A stretch of 6,041 nucleotides of DNA. It comes from CAZIWJ01 sp964542855 (GTDB taxonomy: Bacteria > Bacteroidota > Bacteroidia > Cytophagales > Cyclobacteriaceae). The position numbers and the translations under genes were made by a program. This document shows positions 1 through 5,990 of this stretch, piece by piece. Below the pieces are notes generated by a model. It was not told the DNA's origin, did not search any database, and saw only the letters and a program-made list of their open reading frames with translations. The stretch covers positions 1 to 6,041 of the forward strand of contig CAZIWJ010000221.1 of the NCBI GenBank assembly GCA_964542855.1. The letters are read 5' to 3'. Each line of letters opens with the position of its first letter. Position 1 is the first letter of the stretch.

Positions 1-52
1 TGGCGATAAAAGTAAGGCTAATCAGGAACAAAAAGACCAAAGTGGTTCTCAT
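1..52 (-). CDS. N-terminal fragment of a secreted or envelope protein, cut by the window edge
   Basis: Reading the minus strand from an ATG at 52-50 gives 17 codons before the window ends: MRTTLVFLFLISLTFIA. A short basic start (Arg2) followed by an unbroken hydrophobic run (Leu, Val, Phe, Ile) is the pattern of a Sec signal peptide or a first membrane segment. A perfect Bacteroidota -7 box (TAGATTTG, minus strand, 68-75) lies 15 bases upstream, which supports this start and predicts a leader of roughly ten bases. The gene has the same direction as lpxB, but about 270 bases separate them and it has its own promoter, so it is probably a separate transcript. No function can be given, because no mature-protein sequence is present. 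The call rests on composition plus promoter only and could be wrong if the frame closes soon outside the window. Confidence 0.62.
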   Translation of the reverse strand, partial: MRTTLVFLFLISLTFIA

Positions 53-67
53 AAGTTGGGGGTAATG

Positions 68-75
68 CAAATCTA
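68..75 (-). promoter_or_regulatory. Bacteroidota -7 box for the left-edge gene
   Basis: The minus strand reads TAGATTTG, an exact match to TAnnTTTG, the -7 element of the Bacteroidota primary sigma factor. It ends 15 bases before the ATG at 52. I see no TTG at the usual 17-23 base distance upstream, so the -33 element is weak or absent. A 7-bp inverted repeat (103-109 and 127-133) lies a little further upstream. Confidence 0.5.
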
Positions 76-102
76 AATGCTTCTTTATTGCTTGCCTGGT
101 TT

Positions 103-133
103 ATTGCATGGATAATGCCAGAATGTATGCAAT
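103..133. repeat. 7-bp inverted repeat upstream of the left-edge gene
   Basis: ATTGCAT at 103-109 and ATGCAAT at 127-133 are perfect inverted copies with 17 bases between them. They sit just upstream of where the -33 region of the left-edge gene should be, a position where an operator could lie. The arms are short and AT-rich, so chance is a real alternative. Confidence 0.25.
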
Positions 134-322
134 CCGGCTGATAATCCTTCATTTTTTTACTAACGAAAAGGTAACTGGTTTTGTATGGCTAACTGTTCAT
201 AAAACACAAAGTTAGTGAAATATTAAAACCCTGTAGGTGAGAAGGTAAGCAATTGGTAATAAGGCCGGTGCATAGGTTGTAAGGTTCCGCCCGGTGACGT
301 TTGAAAACCATCTTCTGCCGTT

Positions 323-1432
323 CTAATTTTCCAGGTATTTCAGCATTAGTGTAGCGGTTTGTTCGGATGGACGATAATTCCCGATTATTTCTTTCAGTTC
401 TTTGTAATCGGCCAGCATATTTTCCCGGTTTGGACCCTCCGTTACAATGGATTCCAGTTCTTGTTTTAACCGGGCTTCATTCAGTTCGTCCTGAATAAGT
501 TCGGTAACCATTTTCCGGCCGGCAATTAAATTTACCAGGGAAATGTAGGGCACCTGGATAAACTGTTTCATTACCACGTAAGAAAAATGGCTGATCCGGT
601 AACAGACCACCTGCGGTACCTGGAACAGGGCGGTTTCCAGCGTGGCAGTGCCCGAAGTAACCAGCGCAGCTTCTGCAATGGAAAGAATATCGTACGTTTT
701 TTCAGTAAAGATTTTAACCTGAGAGTGAGCCCGTGCGGTATCGTATAGCGACGCCGGTAAGTTATTAACGGCTGCAATAGCAAAGGTATAGTGGGGAAAG
801 TAGGGAAGAATAGACAGCATCAGACCCAGCATGTTTTCCACTTCCTGCTCCCGGCTTCCCGGCAGCACCGCTATTACCGGGTTGTTTACCTGGTTTTCTT
901 GTATAAAACCGGGGTCGGGTGAAAAATTGCGGATGGCATCGAGCAGCGGATTACCCACGTAATCGACCTCGTAGTTAAACTGCTGATAAAAATCTTTTTC
1001 AAAAGGCAGGATGGAAAACAGGTGGTCTACGTTTTTTTTAATTTTCCAGGCCCGTTTGGTGTTCCAGGCCCATACCTTGGGAGAAATATAATAAAATACC
1101 CTGATGCCCATTTTCCGGGCAAATTTAGCAATGCGTAAGTTAAAACCGGGGTAGTCGATCAGTACCACTGCATCGGGCTTGAAAACCATAATTTCTTCCT
1201 TGCAGCGACTGATCAGTTTACGAATGGTACCCAGGTTCCGGATTACTTCCCAAACCCCCATAAAGGCCAATTCACGGTAGTGTACCCGTAAATCGGCCCC
1301 GGCCTGCTGCATGGCATTGCCACCCCAGCAGGTAATTTTTAACGATTCGTCTTTTGCCTTCAAGGCCTTAATCAGATTTCCCCCGTGCAAATCGCCCGAG
1401 CGCTCGCCGGCAATGATAAATAACTTTTTCAC
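323..1432 (-). CDS. lpxB: Lipid-A-disaccharide synthase LpxB
   Basis: LpxB joins UDP-2,3-diacylglucosamine to lipid X (2,3-diacylglucosamine 1-phosphate) to form the tetraacyl disaccharide of lipid A, on the cytoplasmic face of the inner membrane. It is a GT-B fold glycosyltransferase (family GT19). The 369-residue length is close to the 382 of the E. coli enzyme. Visible family motifs, in order, are GERSGDLHGG (9-18), IDYPGFN (92-98), YISPKVWAW (115-123), LPFEKDFY (142-149), VGNPLLDA (159-166), LPGSREQEV (190-198), TSGTATLE (259-266) and YISLVNLIAGR (296-306). Asp93 and Arg194 align by motif with E. coli Asp98 and Arg201, residues known to matter for catalysis. The start is GTG at 1432-1430: it places the first strand (KKLFIIAGE) at the normal N-terminus and lies four bases after a -7 box. 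The stop is TAG at 325-323. No surE or other lpx gene is adjacent in this window, so lpxB appears monocistronic here. Confidence 0.97.
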   Translation of the reverse strand: MKKLFIIAGERSGDLHGGNLIKALKAKDESLKITCWGGNAMQQAGADLRVHYRELAFMGVWEVIRNLGTIRKLISRCKEEIMVFKPDAVVLIDYPGFNLRIAKFARKMGIRVFYYISPKVWAWNTKRAWKIKKNVDHLFSILPFEKDFYQQFNYEVDYVGNPLLDAIRNFSPDPGFIQENQVNNPVIAVLPGSREQEVENMLGLMLSILPYFPHYTFAIAAVNNLPASLYDTARAHSQVKIFTEKTYDILSIAEAALVTSGTATLETALFQVPQVVCYRISHFSYVVMKQFIQVPYISLVNLIAGRKMVTELIQDELNEARLKQELESIVTEGPNRENMLADYKELKEIIGNYRPSEQTATLMLKYLEN

Positions 1433-1436
1433 GCAG

Positions 1437-1444
1437 CAAAGGTA
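1437..1444 (-). promoter_or_regulatory. -7 box of lpxB, set for a leaderless transcript
   Basis: The minus strand reads TACCTTTG (an exact TAnnTTTG match), then CTGC, then the GTG start of lpxB at 1432. With transcription normally starting a few bases after the box, the mRNA would begin at or next to the start codon. No TTG is present 17-23 bases upstream; that stretch reads GTGTGTACAG-like sequence, so the -33 element is degenerate. Confidence 0.6.
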
Positions 1445-1643
1445 GCAATCCCCCTCATTCTGTACACACCTGAACAGCAGTGTTCGATAACGACTATTTT
1501 AAAATTCTACTTGGGCATCAGTACCGTTACCTTTTTTACAGCCTGCCAAATAAACGACGTAATGCGCTGTTTTACTATTTTGTTAACCTGAGACTATCAG
1601 CATCCAACCGCTACGCAGCGCAAGTAGTAACCCGGTAAACACC

Positions 1644-1671
1644 TTGCTTTCGGAATAAGTGGTTATCTTTG
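1644..1671 (+). promoter_or_regulatory. Bacteroidota promoter of the HAD phosphatase gene, set for a leaderless transcript
   Basis: TTG at 1644-1646, a 17-base spacer and TATCTTTG at 1664-1671 match the TTG-N17-23-TAnnTTTG consensus described for Bacteroidota. The box is followed by CAGC and then directly by the ATG at 1676, leaving no room for a ribosome binding site. The start cannot be moved downstream because the catalytic HAD motif begins at residue 8. Confidence 0.65.
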
Positions 1672-1675
1672 CAGC

Positions 1676-2341
1676 ATGCTTGCTTACATTTTATTCGATT
1701 GCGACGGTACCCTGGTCGACAGTGAAATTCTGGCCCAGCGGGCTACCCTGAACTTACTGATTAAACGGGGCATTCCTCTGAGTGCTGAAGTTTACAGCCT
1801 TCGATATGCCGGCTTGCGGGGAGAAGAAATAGTTTCCCTCATTAGCCGGGAATACAACCATGATTTTCCGGAAGATTTCATCGATGAGATGAATTACGCC
1901 ATTCACGACCGTATTTACCGAGACCTGGAACCGATTAACGGGGTCAGGGAGTTGCTGGAAGGGATTACTATTCCCAAAGCAGTGGTTTCCAACGGTTCCT
2001 TGCGGCATGTACAGTCTTCGCTAAATAAAGTCCAGTTATCGCACCACTTTAACGAACGCTACTTCACCTACGACATGGTGCCTAAACCTAAGCCGGCACC
2101 CGATGTATACCTGCATGCATTGCAGGAGTTATCATTGCAACCCCATGAAACAGTAGTAATTGAAGACAGCCCCACGGGAGTTAAAGCCGCTGTTGGGGCC
2201 AATATACCGGTTATTGGCTTCGCCGGGGCCTCGCACGTGGGTAACGGCCACTTGGAGTTGTTGCAGGAATACGGCGCTCAATACCTGGCCAGTGACTTTA
2301 CTGAGCTGAAAAGAATCCTGGCTGAACAGTTTTGGGTGTAA
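1676..2341 (+). CDS. HAD-superfamily hydrolase, subfamily IA (YieH/beta-phosphoglucomutase-like phosphatase)
   Basis: This is a cytosolic haloacid-dehalogenase-family enzyme, most likely a phosphatase acting on a small phosphorylated metabolite such as a sugar phosphate. All four HAD motifs are present: motif I DCDGTLVDS at 8-16, with nucleophile Asp8 and acid/base Asp10; motif II VVSNGS at 103-108, with Ser105; motif III KPKPAPD at 137-143, with Lys139 preceding PAP; and motif IV IEDSPTG at 162-168, with Glu163 and Asp164 for magnesium. Residues 16-85 form the helical C1 cap typical of subfamily IA. The DCDGTLVDSE start and VVSNG motif resemble E. coli YieH, a 6-phosphogluconate phosphatase, from memory of that protein; the 221-residue length also agrees. 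Substrate cannot be read from sequence, because beta-phosphoglucomutases and other phosphatases share this frame. The gene is divergent from lpxB and convergent with the amidase gene, so it is probably transcribed alone. Confidence 0.93.
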   Translation: MLAYILFDCDGTLVDSEILAQRATLNLLIKRGIPLSAEVYSLRYAGLRGEEIVSLISREYNHDFPEDFIDEMNYAIHDRIYRDLEPINGVRELLEGITIPKAVVSNGSLRHVQSSLNKVQLSHHFNERYFTYDMVPKPKPAPDVYLHALQELSLQPHETVVIEDSPTGVKAAVGANIPVIGFAGASHVGNGHLELLQEYGAQYLASDFTELKRILAEQFWV

Positions 2342-2343
2342 GC

Positions 2344-2389
2344 ATAAGGTACCGTTGCAGAAGTCTTTTCTTCAACCCCTGTTCCTTAT
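2344..2389 (+). terminator. Possible stem-loop just after the HAD gene
   Basis: Three bases after the HAD stop codon, ATAAGG (2344-2349) can pair with CCTTAT (2384-2389). Inside it, GTT (2354-2356) plus GAAG (2360-2363) can pair with CTTC plus AAC (2370-2376) around a TCTTTT loop, with a 3-base bulge. The position suits a transcript end, but the stems are AU-rich and no run of T follows, so this is not a classical intrinsic terminator. It could be a 3'-end stabilising structure or chance. Confidence 0.25.
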
Positions 2390-2521
2390 ACACTTTATAG
2401 TTTAGTACTGGGTTATTCAAAGCCTGCCGGGCTATTTTCCTCTTGCTGGCGTAAAGGTGTACACCGTGCTTCAAACGAAAACCAGACTTATATTTTGGAA
2501 AAAGAAAGGCACAGCGTGCAA

Positions 2522-2537
2522 CTCCGCGCCAGCGGAG
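2522..2537. repeat. Perfect GC-rich hairpin
   Basis: CTCCGC (2522-2527) and GCGGAG (2532-2537) are perfect inverted copies around a GCCA loop. No T-run follows on either strand at the 3' side (plus: ATAAAAAG; minus: TTGCACGC), so it does not look like an intrinsic terminator for the HAD gene 180 bases upstream. Confidence 0.45.
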
Positions 2538-2566
2538 ATAAAAAGTGCTCCCGGCCGAATGAAATA

Positions 2567-2683
2567 GCACTGGAACAGAAAAAACTGCACTGGACCGAGA
2601 GGAAAAGTGTTTCCGGAAGGTGCAAGAGGTTATGCATGTTGCTTACAGACCTTTGCATCATCCTTACACGTTCTTGCAAGAGG
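2567..2683. repeat. Cluster of short direct repeats
   Basis: GCACTGGA occurs at 2567-2574 and again at 2587-2594 (20-base period). TGCAAGAGG occurs at 2621-2629 and 2675-2683. CTTACA followed five bases later by TTGCA occurs at 2642 and again at 2663 (21-base period). The copies are short and imperfect, so they may be remnants of a larger duplicated unit or chance. Confidence 0.3.
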
Positions 2684-2758
2684 CATGCAAACCTTAGCAA
2701 ACCATATGAACTTGTACCCCGGCCTGGAAACAACCCGATTTACATACCCGTCACGCTA

Positions 2759-2779
2759 GTCGGTAATTGTATTGCCGAC
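2759..2779. repeat. 9-bp stem-loop
   Basis: GTCGGTAAT (2759-2767) pairs with ATTGCCGAC (2771-2779) around a TGT loop. All nine positions pair if one U-G wobble is allowed on the plus-strand RNA; on the minus-strand RNA the same position is an A-C mismatch, so plus-strand transcription fits better. No U-tract follows. It lies about 420 bases past the HAD stop. Confidence 0.4.
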
Positions 2780-2854
2780 CCTTGTACCCAGTTATTTGAA
2801 ATACTCGCTTCGAGCGAAAAATAATTTTCACGAAAGCTTTCCTGTTCAAAAAGT

Positions 2855-2890
2855 GCAATGCAATTGCCAGTACACTTGGGTTGCCATTGC
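2855..2890. repeat. Imperfect inverted repeat
   Basis: GCAATGCAA (2855-2863) and TTGCCATTGC (2881-2890) are inverted copies except for one extra base in the right arm, with 17 bases between. The function is unknown and the arms are short. Confidence 0.25.
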
Positions 2891-3143
2891 GTGTTGTCGA
2901 TTATAAATCCAACCGAAGGCCAGAATATAATTCTATTCCGGAGTTCTTCACTTTATTCAGGATGACAACAAACAGGAGTTCGATTTAAAACCTGTATCTT
3001 ATTGATTTACAATAGGCCGCAGTTGTTTGTAACTGGTGTATGAGCCCGGCGATTTGCCAGCCAGGCTACCACGCAAGTTGCTTACAACCGCGGCTGCGCC
3101 CCTCGCCCATTTCAGTCGATAGTTTTCATTGTTTGGCAATCAA

Positions 3144-4751
3144 TTATGGCTGCCCCTCCAGAAACCTCGGGGCAAAACGATGTTGCGTGGCCTGTTCGTA
3201 GGCATAGGCAATTTCCAGCAGTTTGGGTTCACTCCAGGCTTTACCGAAAAAAGACAGGTTTAAGGGTAACCCCTGTATTTTTCCCATTGGTACTGTAATG
3301 CTCGGGTAGCCGGCCACTGCGGCTGGGGTTGAACTTCCCAGGTGAAATGAATCGCCATTCACCCAGTCGGTTTTCCAGGCTGGCGACCCGGTAACCGCTA
3401 CAATGGCATCGAGATTATTCTCTTCCATGACCCGGTCAATCCCTTCTTCCCGGGTCATCCGGTGCATGGTTTCCAAGGCATTCCGGTATTCTTTTTCTGA
3501 TAAATCGCCACGAGCCTGGGCAGCTTCCATGCGCGACTGGTCGAAATACTTCAGTTCTACTGAATCTTGCTTGTTGAATTCAATGATTGCTGCCAGGCTC
3601 TTCACCGGTGCGTCTTCACCCAGCGATGCCAGGTAATTGTTAATTCCGTCTTTAAACTCGTAACTCAATACTGTGCTGGAGTAGCGGCCTGCGCTGCCTT
3701 TGGTAATTTCTTCAATTTCAATAATTGCTGCTCCCTGGCTTTTCAACCCTTCGATGGCCCGGTTCAGCACGGTATCTACCTTATAATACCTGCCGTATCC
3801 CGGCTTGTACCAGCCGATGCGTTTCCCTTCCAGCCCGTTTTTATTGAGGAACCGGGTATAATCAGCGTGGTACTTGCCCTCACTGGCAGCAGTTTTACTA
3901 TCTCTCGGATCCACCCCGGTCATGGCCCCCAGGCAAACGGCGGCATCAGTCACCGTGCGGGCCATGGGGCCAGGCGTATCCTGGGTGAAGGATATGGGAA
4001 CAATGCCGCTGCGGCTCAACAGGCCTACGGTGGGTTTAATGCCTACCACCCCGTTAGCGTTCGACGGGCAAACAATCGATCCGTTCGTTTCCGTACCAAT
4101 AGCAACCATACACAGGTTAGCCGATACGGCGGCCCCTGGCCCTGAACTGGAGCCGCATGGGTTCCGATTGAGGATGTAAGGGTTGCGGGTTTGTCCGCCC
4201 ATGCCACTCCACCCGCTCGAAGATGGGCTGCCGCGGTAATTGGCCCATTCGCTAAGGTTTGCTTTGCCCAGCAGTACTGCTCCGGCCTCGCGAAGTTTCA
4301 AGGCAAGGAAGCTGTCGCGGTCAGGCCTGGAATCTTTAAGCACCCTCGATCCGGCCGTAGTATGCATTTTATCGTGGGTATCGATATTATCTTTCAGTAA
4401 AACCGGGATACCGTGCATCGGGCCCCTTGAATTGCCGTTCTGTAATTCTTCGTCCAGTTTGCGGGCTATTTCCAGCGCGTCGGGGTTTATTTCAATGACC
4501 GCATTCAGGGTAGGGCCGGAATCGTCTACAGCCTCAATCCGGTTGAGGTAGCTCTGAATAACAGATTCAACAGTAAAATCACCGTTGTTAAAACCTTCCC
4601 TGAGTTGGCCGATGGTATACTCCTCGTAAGCAAAGTTGGTTGTTAACGGTTTACTTTTGTTGGCCTGTTCAGCATCGGCATCACCGGCTGGCTCACAGCC
4701 CCAGTTCAACAATAGTGAAATAAGTAAGAAAGGATAGAAAAGTCTGATCAT
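3144..4751 (-). CDS. Amidase-signature family hydrolase, predicted lipoprotein
   Basis: This 535-residue protein belongs to the amidase signature (AS) family, which hydrolyses amide bonds with a Ser-cisSer-Lys triad. The triad can be placed: Lys120 in GIPVLLKDNIDT (114-125), cis-Ser202 in NPCGSSSGPG (197-206), and nucleophile Ser225 in GTETNGSIVCP (219-229). GVVGIKPT (234-241) and a late STPAAVAGYPSITVP segment (474-488) are also typical. The N-terminus (MIRLFYPFLLISLLLNWGC) is a lipoprotein signal with Cys19 as probable lipidation site; the lipobox LNWGC is loose but fits relaxed Bacteroidota usage. The acidic stretch after it (EPAGDADAE) resembles the surface-export signals of Bacteroidota lipoproteins, so the enzyme may face the periplasm or the cell surface. 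An envelope location argues against GatA, as does the lack of gatB or gatC nearby. The substrate is unknown. The ATG at 4751-4749 is chosen because it starts the signal peptide; the stop is TAA at 3146-3144. Confidence 0.94.
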   Translation of the reverse strand: MIRLFYPFLLISLLLNWGCEPAGDADAEQANKSKPLTTNFAYEEYTIGQLREGFNNGDFTVESVIQSYLNRIEAVDDSGPTLNAVIEINPDALEIARKLDEELQNGNSRGPMHGIPVLLKDNIDTHDKMHTTAGSRVLKDSRPDRDSFLALKLREAGAVLLGKANLSEWANYRGSPSSSGWSGMGGQTRNPYILNRNPCGSSSGPGAAVSANLCMVAIGTETNGSIVCPSNANGVVGIKPTVGLLSRSGIVPISFTQDTPGPMARTVTDAAVCLGAMTGVDPRDSKTAASEGKYHADYTRFLNKNGLEGKRIGWYKPGYGRYYKVDTVLNRAIEGLKSQGAAIIEIEEITKGSAGRYSSTVLSYEFKDGINNYLASLGEDAPVKSLAAIIEFNKQDSVELKYFDQSRMEAAQARGDLSEKEYRNALETMHRMTREEGIDRVMEENNLDAIVAVTGSPAWKTDWVNGDSFHLGSSTPAAVAGYPSITVPMGKIQGLPLNLSFFGKAWSEPKLLEIAYAYEQATQHRFAPRFLEGQP

Positions 4752-4782
4752 GATTTACACATTCAATTGCAGGAGAAAAGAG

Positions 4783-4790
4783 CAAAGTTT
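4783..4790 (-). promoter_or_regulatory. Candidate -7 box of the amidase gene
   Basis: The minus strand reads AAACTTTG, one mismatch from TAnnTTTG, 31 bases before the ATG. This would give a leader of roughly 27 bases. The nearest TTG upstream is 25 bases away, slightly outside the usual spacing, so the match is weak. Confidence 0.35.
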
Positions 4791-4974
4791 TTCGTTTCAA
4801 TAATATATCAGATAGCAATATATTGTAATCTTACAAAAAAGTAATTAACTAAGAACTGGTTAAAACTTTAAACTTCGGGGTGCAAATTATCCTTTTATCG
4901 TAGTACTGTATATTACCGATTTTATCTGCCATAGGGTAAAGTAAAGTCAAGTTCACTACACCCCTAAAAATTGG

Positions 4975-5004
4975 TTTGTTCAGCAATTAAATATTGAATT
5001 TTTG
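4975..5004 (+). promoter_or_regulatory. Candidate distal promoter of rarD
   Basis: TTTG at 4975-4978, an 18-base spacer and AATTTTTG at 4997-5004 fit the TTTG-N-TAnnTTTG pattern with one mismatch in the -7 box. Transcription would start near 5010 and give a leader of about 70 bases. It competes with the more proximal candidate at 5048-5075. Confidence 0.4.
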
Positions 5005-5047
5005 CCAATAAAAACGAAATTTCAACAAGCTTTAAGGGGTCTTTCCA

Positions 5048-5075
5048 TTGGTTTTAATGGGGCTTTTAAACTTTA
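5048..5075 (+). promoter_or_regulatory. Candidate proximal promoter of rarD
   Basis: TTG at 5048-5050, a 17-base spacer and AAACTTTA at 5068-5075 copy the geometry of the HAD gene promoter, with the box ending three bases before the ATG. The -7 box has two mismatches to TAnnTTTG, including the final G, so it is weaker than the distal candidate. Confidence 0.3.
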
Positions 5076-5078
5076 CTT

Positions 5079-5990
5079 ATGTCAGCAAAACAACATTCGG
5101 TAGGGGTATTGTCTGCCCTGGTAGCATTCATGTTATGGGGGCTGCTTCCTGTTTTCTGGAAGCTCTTGCAGTCTATCGACGCTTTTGCGGTTTCAGCTTT
5201 TCGGGTGTTGTGGGCGGCAATATTTTTAGTTACCTACTTACTGATTACCGGTAAAAACCAGAAACTGCTTACGGTTTTTGGTGAATGGAAAAACCTGAAA
5301 AGCACGTTGCTCGCTTCGCTGTTCATTACGGGGAATTTTATCGTTTTCATTTGGGCGGTGAGCCACAACCGGGTTACGGAGGTTAGCCTGGGTTACTACA
5401 TTAATCCACTGGTAAATGTGTTTACCGGTTGGCTATTTTTGAAAGAAAAGCTAAGCCGGACGCAGTGGGTTGGCATTTTCCTGGCTACCTGCGGAGTGGG
5501 TGCCATGACCTGGGGGCAGGGTAATTTGCCGTGGGTGGCTTTGGTGCTGGCAGGCTGTTTCAGTTTGTACGGGCTGGTGCGAAAAACCTCCCCGGTCGAC
5601 TCCATGACTGGCCTCACCGCCGAAACCATTGTTATTTCTCCCCTTTGCATTGCTTACCTGGCTTTTTTTATTCCCGATGCCTGGGCTATTAACTTTGCTT
5701 CGGGCTGGCAGCAAACAGCCATTATTGTGCTCACCGGCCCGGCTACAGCTATTCCGCTGTTTTTATTTGCTTACGGTGCGCAGCGTATTCCACTGAGCCT
5801 GGTAGGTATGATTATGTATATTACCCCCACACTTCATTTACTGCTGGCCGTACTGGCTTACGGGGAGCCCTTTCATCCCTACCATGTCGTGGCCTTTTCA
5901 TTTATCTGGATGGGTATCAGCTTGTTCATTTGGCAATCACTGGTACGGTTCAGAAAAATAAAACGAGCAGCGGCCCTGGCTGAAAGCTAG
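5079..5990 (+). CDS. rarD: RarD family EamA/DMT-superfamily transporter
   Basis: This is an inner-membrane protein of the drug/metabolite transporter superfamily. RarD was named in E. coli for a chloramphenicol-sensitivity phenotype; the natural substrate is not settled. The 303-residue length and the motif order are typical: WGLLPVFWKLL (20-30), FRVLW (41-45), LGYYINPLVNV (104-114), FLKEKLSRTQW (120-130), LYGLVRK (163-169), GLTAETIVISPL (178-189) and MYITPTLHLLLAVLAYGEPF (246-265). About ten hydrophobic segments can be traced, near 8-28, 36-57, 75-95, 104-121, 129-146, 150-167, 184-199, 213-233, 239-261 and 270-289, in two EamA-like halves. The basic C-terminal tail (RFRKIKR, 290-296) fits a cytoplasmic end. 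The ATG at 5079 sits just before the first membrane segment, as in relatives. The stop is TAG at 5988-5990. The gene is divergent from the amidase gene and appears to stand alone. Confidence 0.93.
   Translation: MSAKQHSVGVLSALVAFMLWGLLPVFWKLLQSIDAFAVSAFRVLWAAIFLVTYLLITGKNQKLLTVFGEWKNLKSTLLASLFITGNFIVFIWAVSHNRVTEVSLGYYINPLVNVFTGWLFLKEKLSRTQWVGIFLATCGVGAMTWGQGNLPWVALVLAGCFSLYGLVRKTSPVDSMTGLTAETIVISPLCIAYLAFFIPDAWAINFASGWQQTAIIVLTGPATAIPLFLFAYGAQRIPLSLVGMIMYITPTLHLLLAVLAYGEPFHPYHVVAFSFIWMGISLFIWQSLVRFRKIKRAAALAES

Larger units (their letters stand above)
2342..3143. other. Gene-free region of about 800 bases between convergent genes
   Basis: No open frame here is convincing. The longest (plus 2495-2824, minus 2488-2733) start or read with Cys/Ser/Leu- or Arg/Lys-rich, low-logic protein sequence, match no family I recognise and lack a proper -7 box. 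I found no exact TAnnTTTG box on either strand and no tRNA- or rRNA-like sequence. What the region does hold is local structure: a perfect 6-bp GC-rich hairpin (2522-2537), a 9-bp hairpin (2759-2779), smaller stems at 2805-2817, 3020-3035 and 3072-3098, an imperfect inverted repeat at 2855-2890, and short direct repeats (8-bp GCACTGGA at 2567 and 2587; 9-bp TGCAAGAGG at 2621 and 2675). It may be a decayed gene, a site of past insertion, or a non-coding RNA locus; none can be shown. Confidence 0.6.
4752..5078. other. AT-rich divergent intergenic region
   Basis: These 327 bases separate the start codons of the divergent amidase and rarD genes and should carry both promoters. Besides the candidate boxes listed separately, there is a 10-bp palindrome CAATATATTG (4816-4825), whose 3' part forms a 7-bp inverted repeat with AATATAT at 4802-4808, near the expected -33 region of the amidase gene. 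A 27-codon minus-strand frame (4849-4932) exists but has no supporting signal. No riboswitch or terminator is recognisable. Confidence 0.5.

Noticed and set aside
2488..2733. 81-codon minus-strand open frame rich in Ser, Cys and Leu
   Set aside because: It overlaps another unlikely frame, has no exact promoter box and resembles no family.
2805..2817. TCGCT-TCG-AGCGA hairpin as a terminator
   Set aside because: The stem is only 5 bp and no T-run follows it on the plus strand; on the minus strand it is 330 bases beyond the amidase stop, without a T-run after it.
2495..2824. 109-codon plus-strand open frame, Cys- and Lys-rich
   Set aside because: It begins with TTG, has only a near-miss -7 box overlapping that start and no recognisable family sequence, and its composition looks like translated non-coding DNA.
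3072..3098. Nested stem after the amidase stop as an intrinsic terminator
   Set aside because: The stems are 4 bp each with an uneven internal loop, and no U-tract follows on the minus strand.
3567..4179. Long plus-strand frames opposite the amidase gene
   Set aside because: They are antisense shadows of a well-supported coding region with all its catalytic motifs.
4849..4932. 27-codon minus-strand frame starting MADKIGNIQYY, upstream of the amidase gene
   Set aside because: The protein-like look is not backed by any -7 box at the right place or by a known small-protein family; it is short enough to arise by chance.
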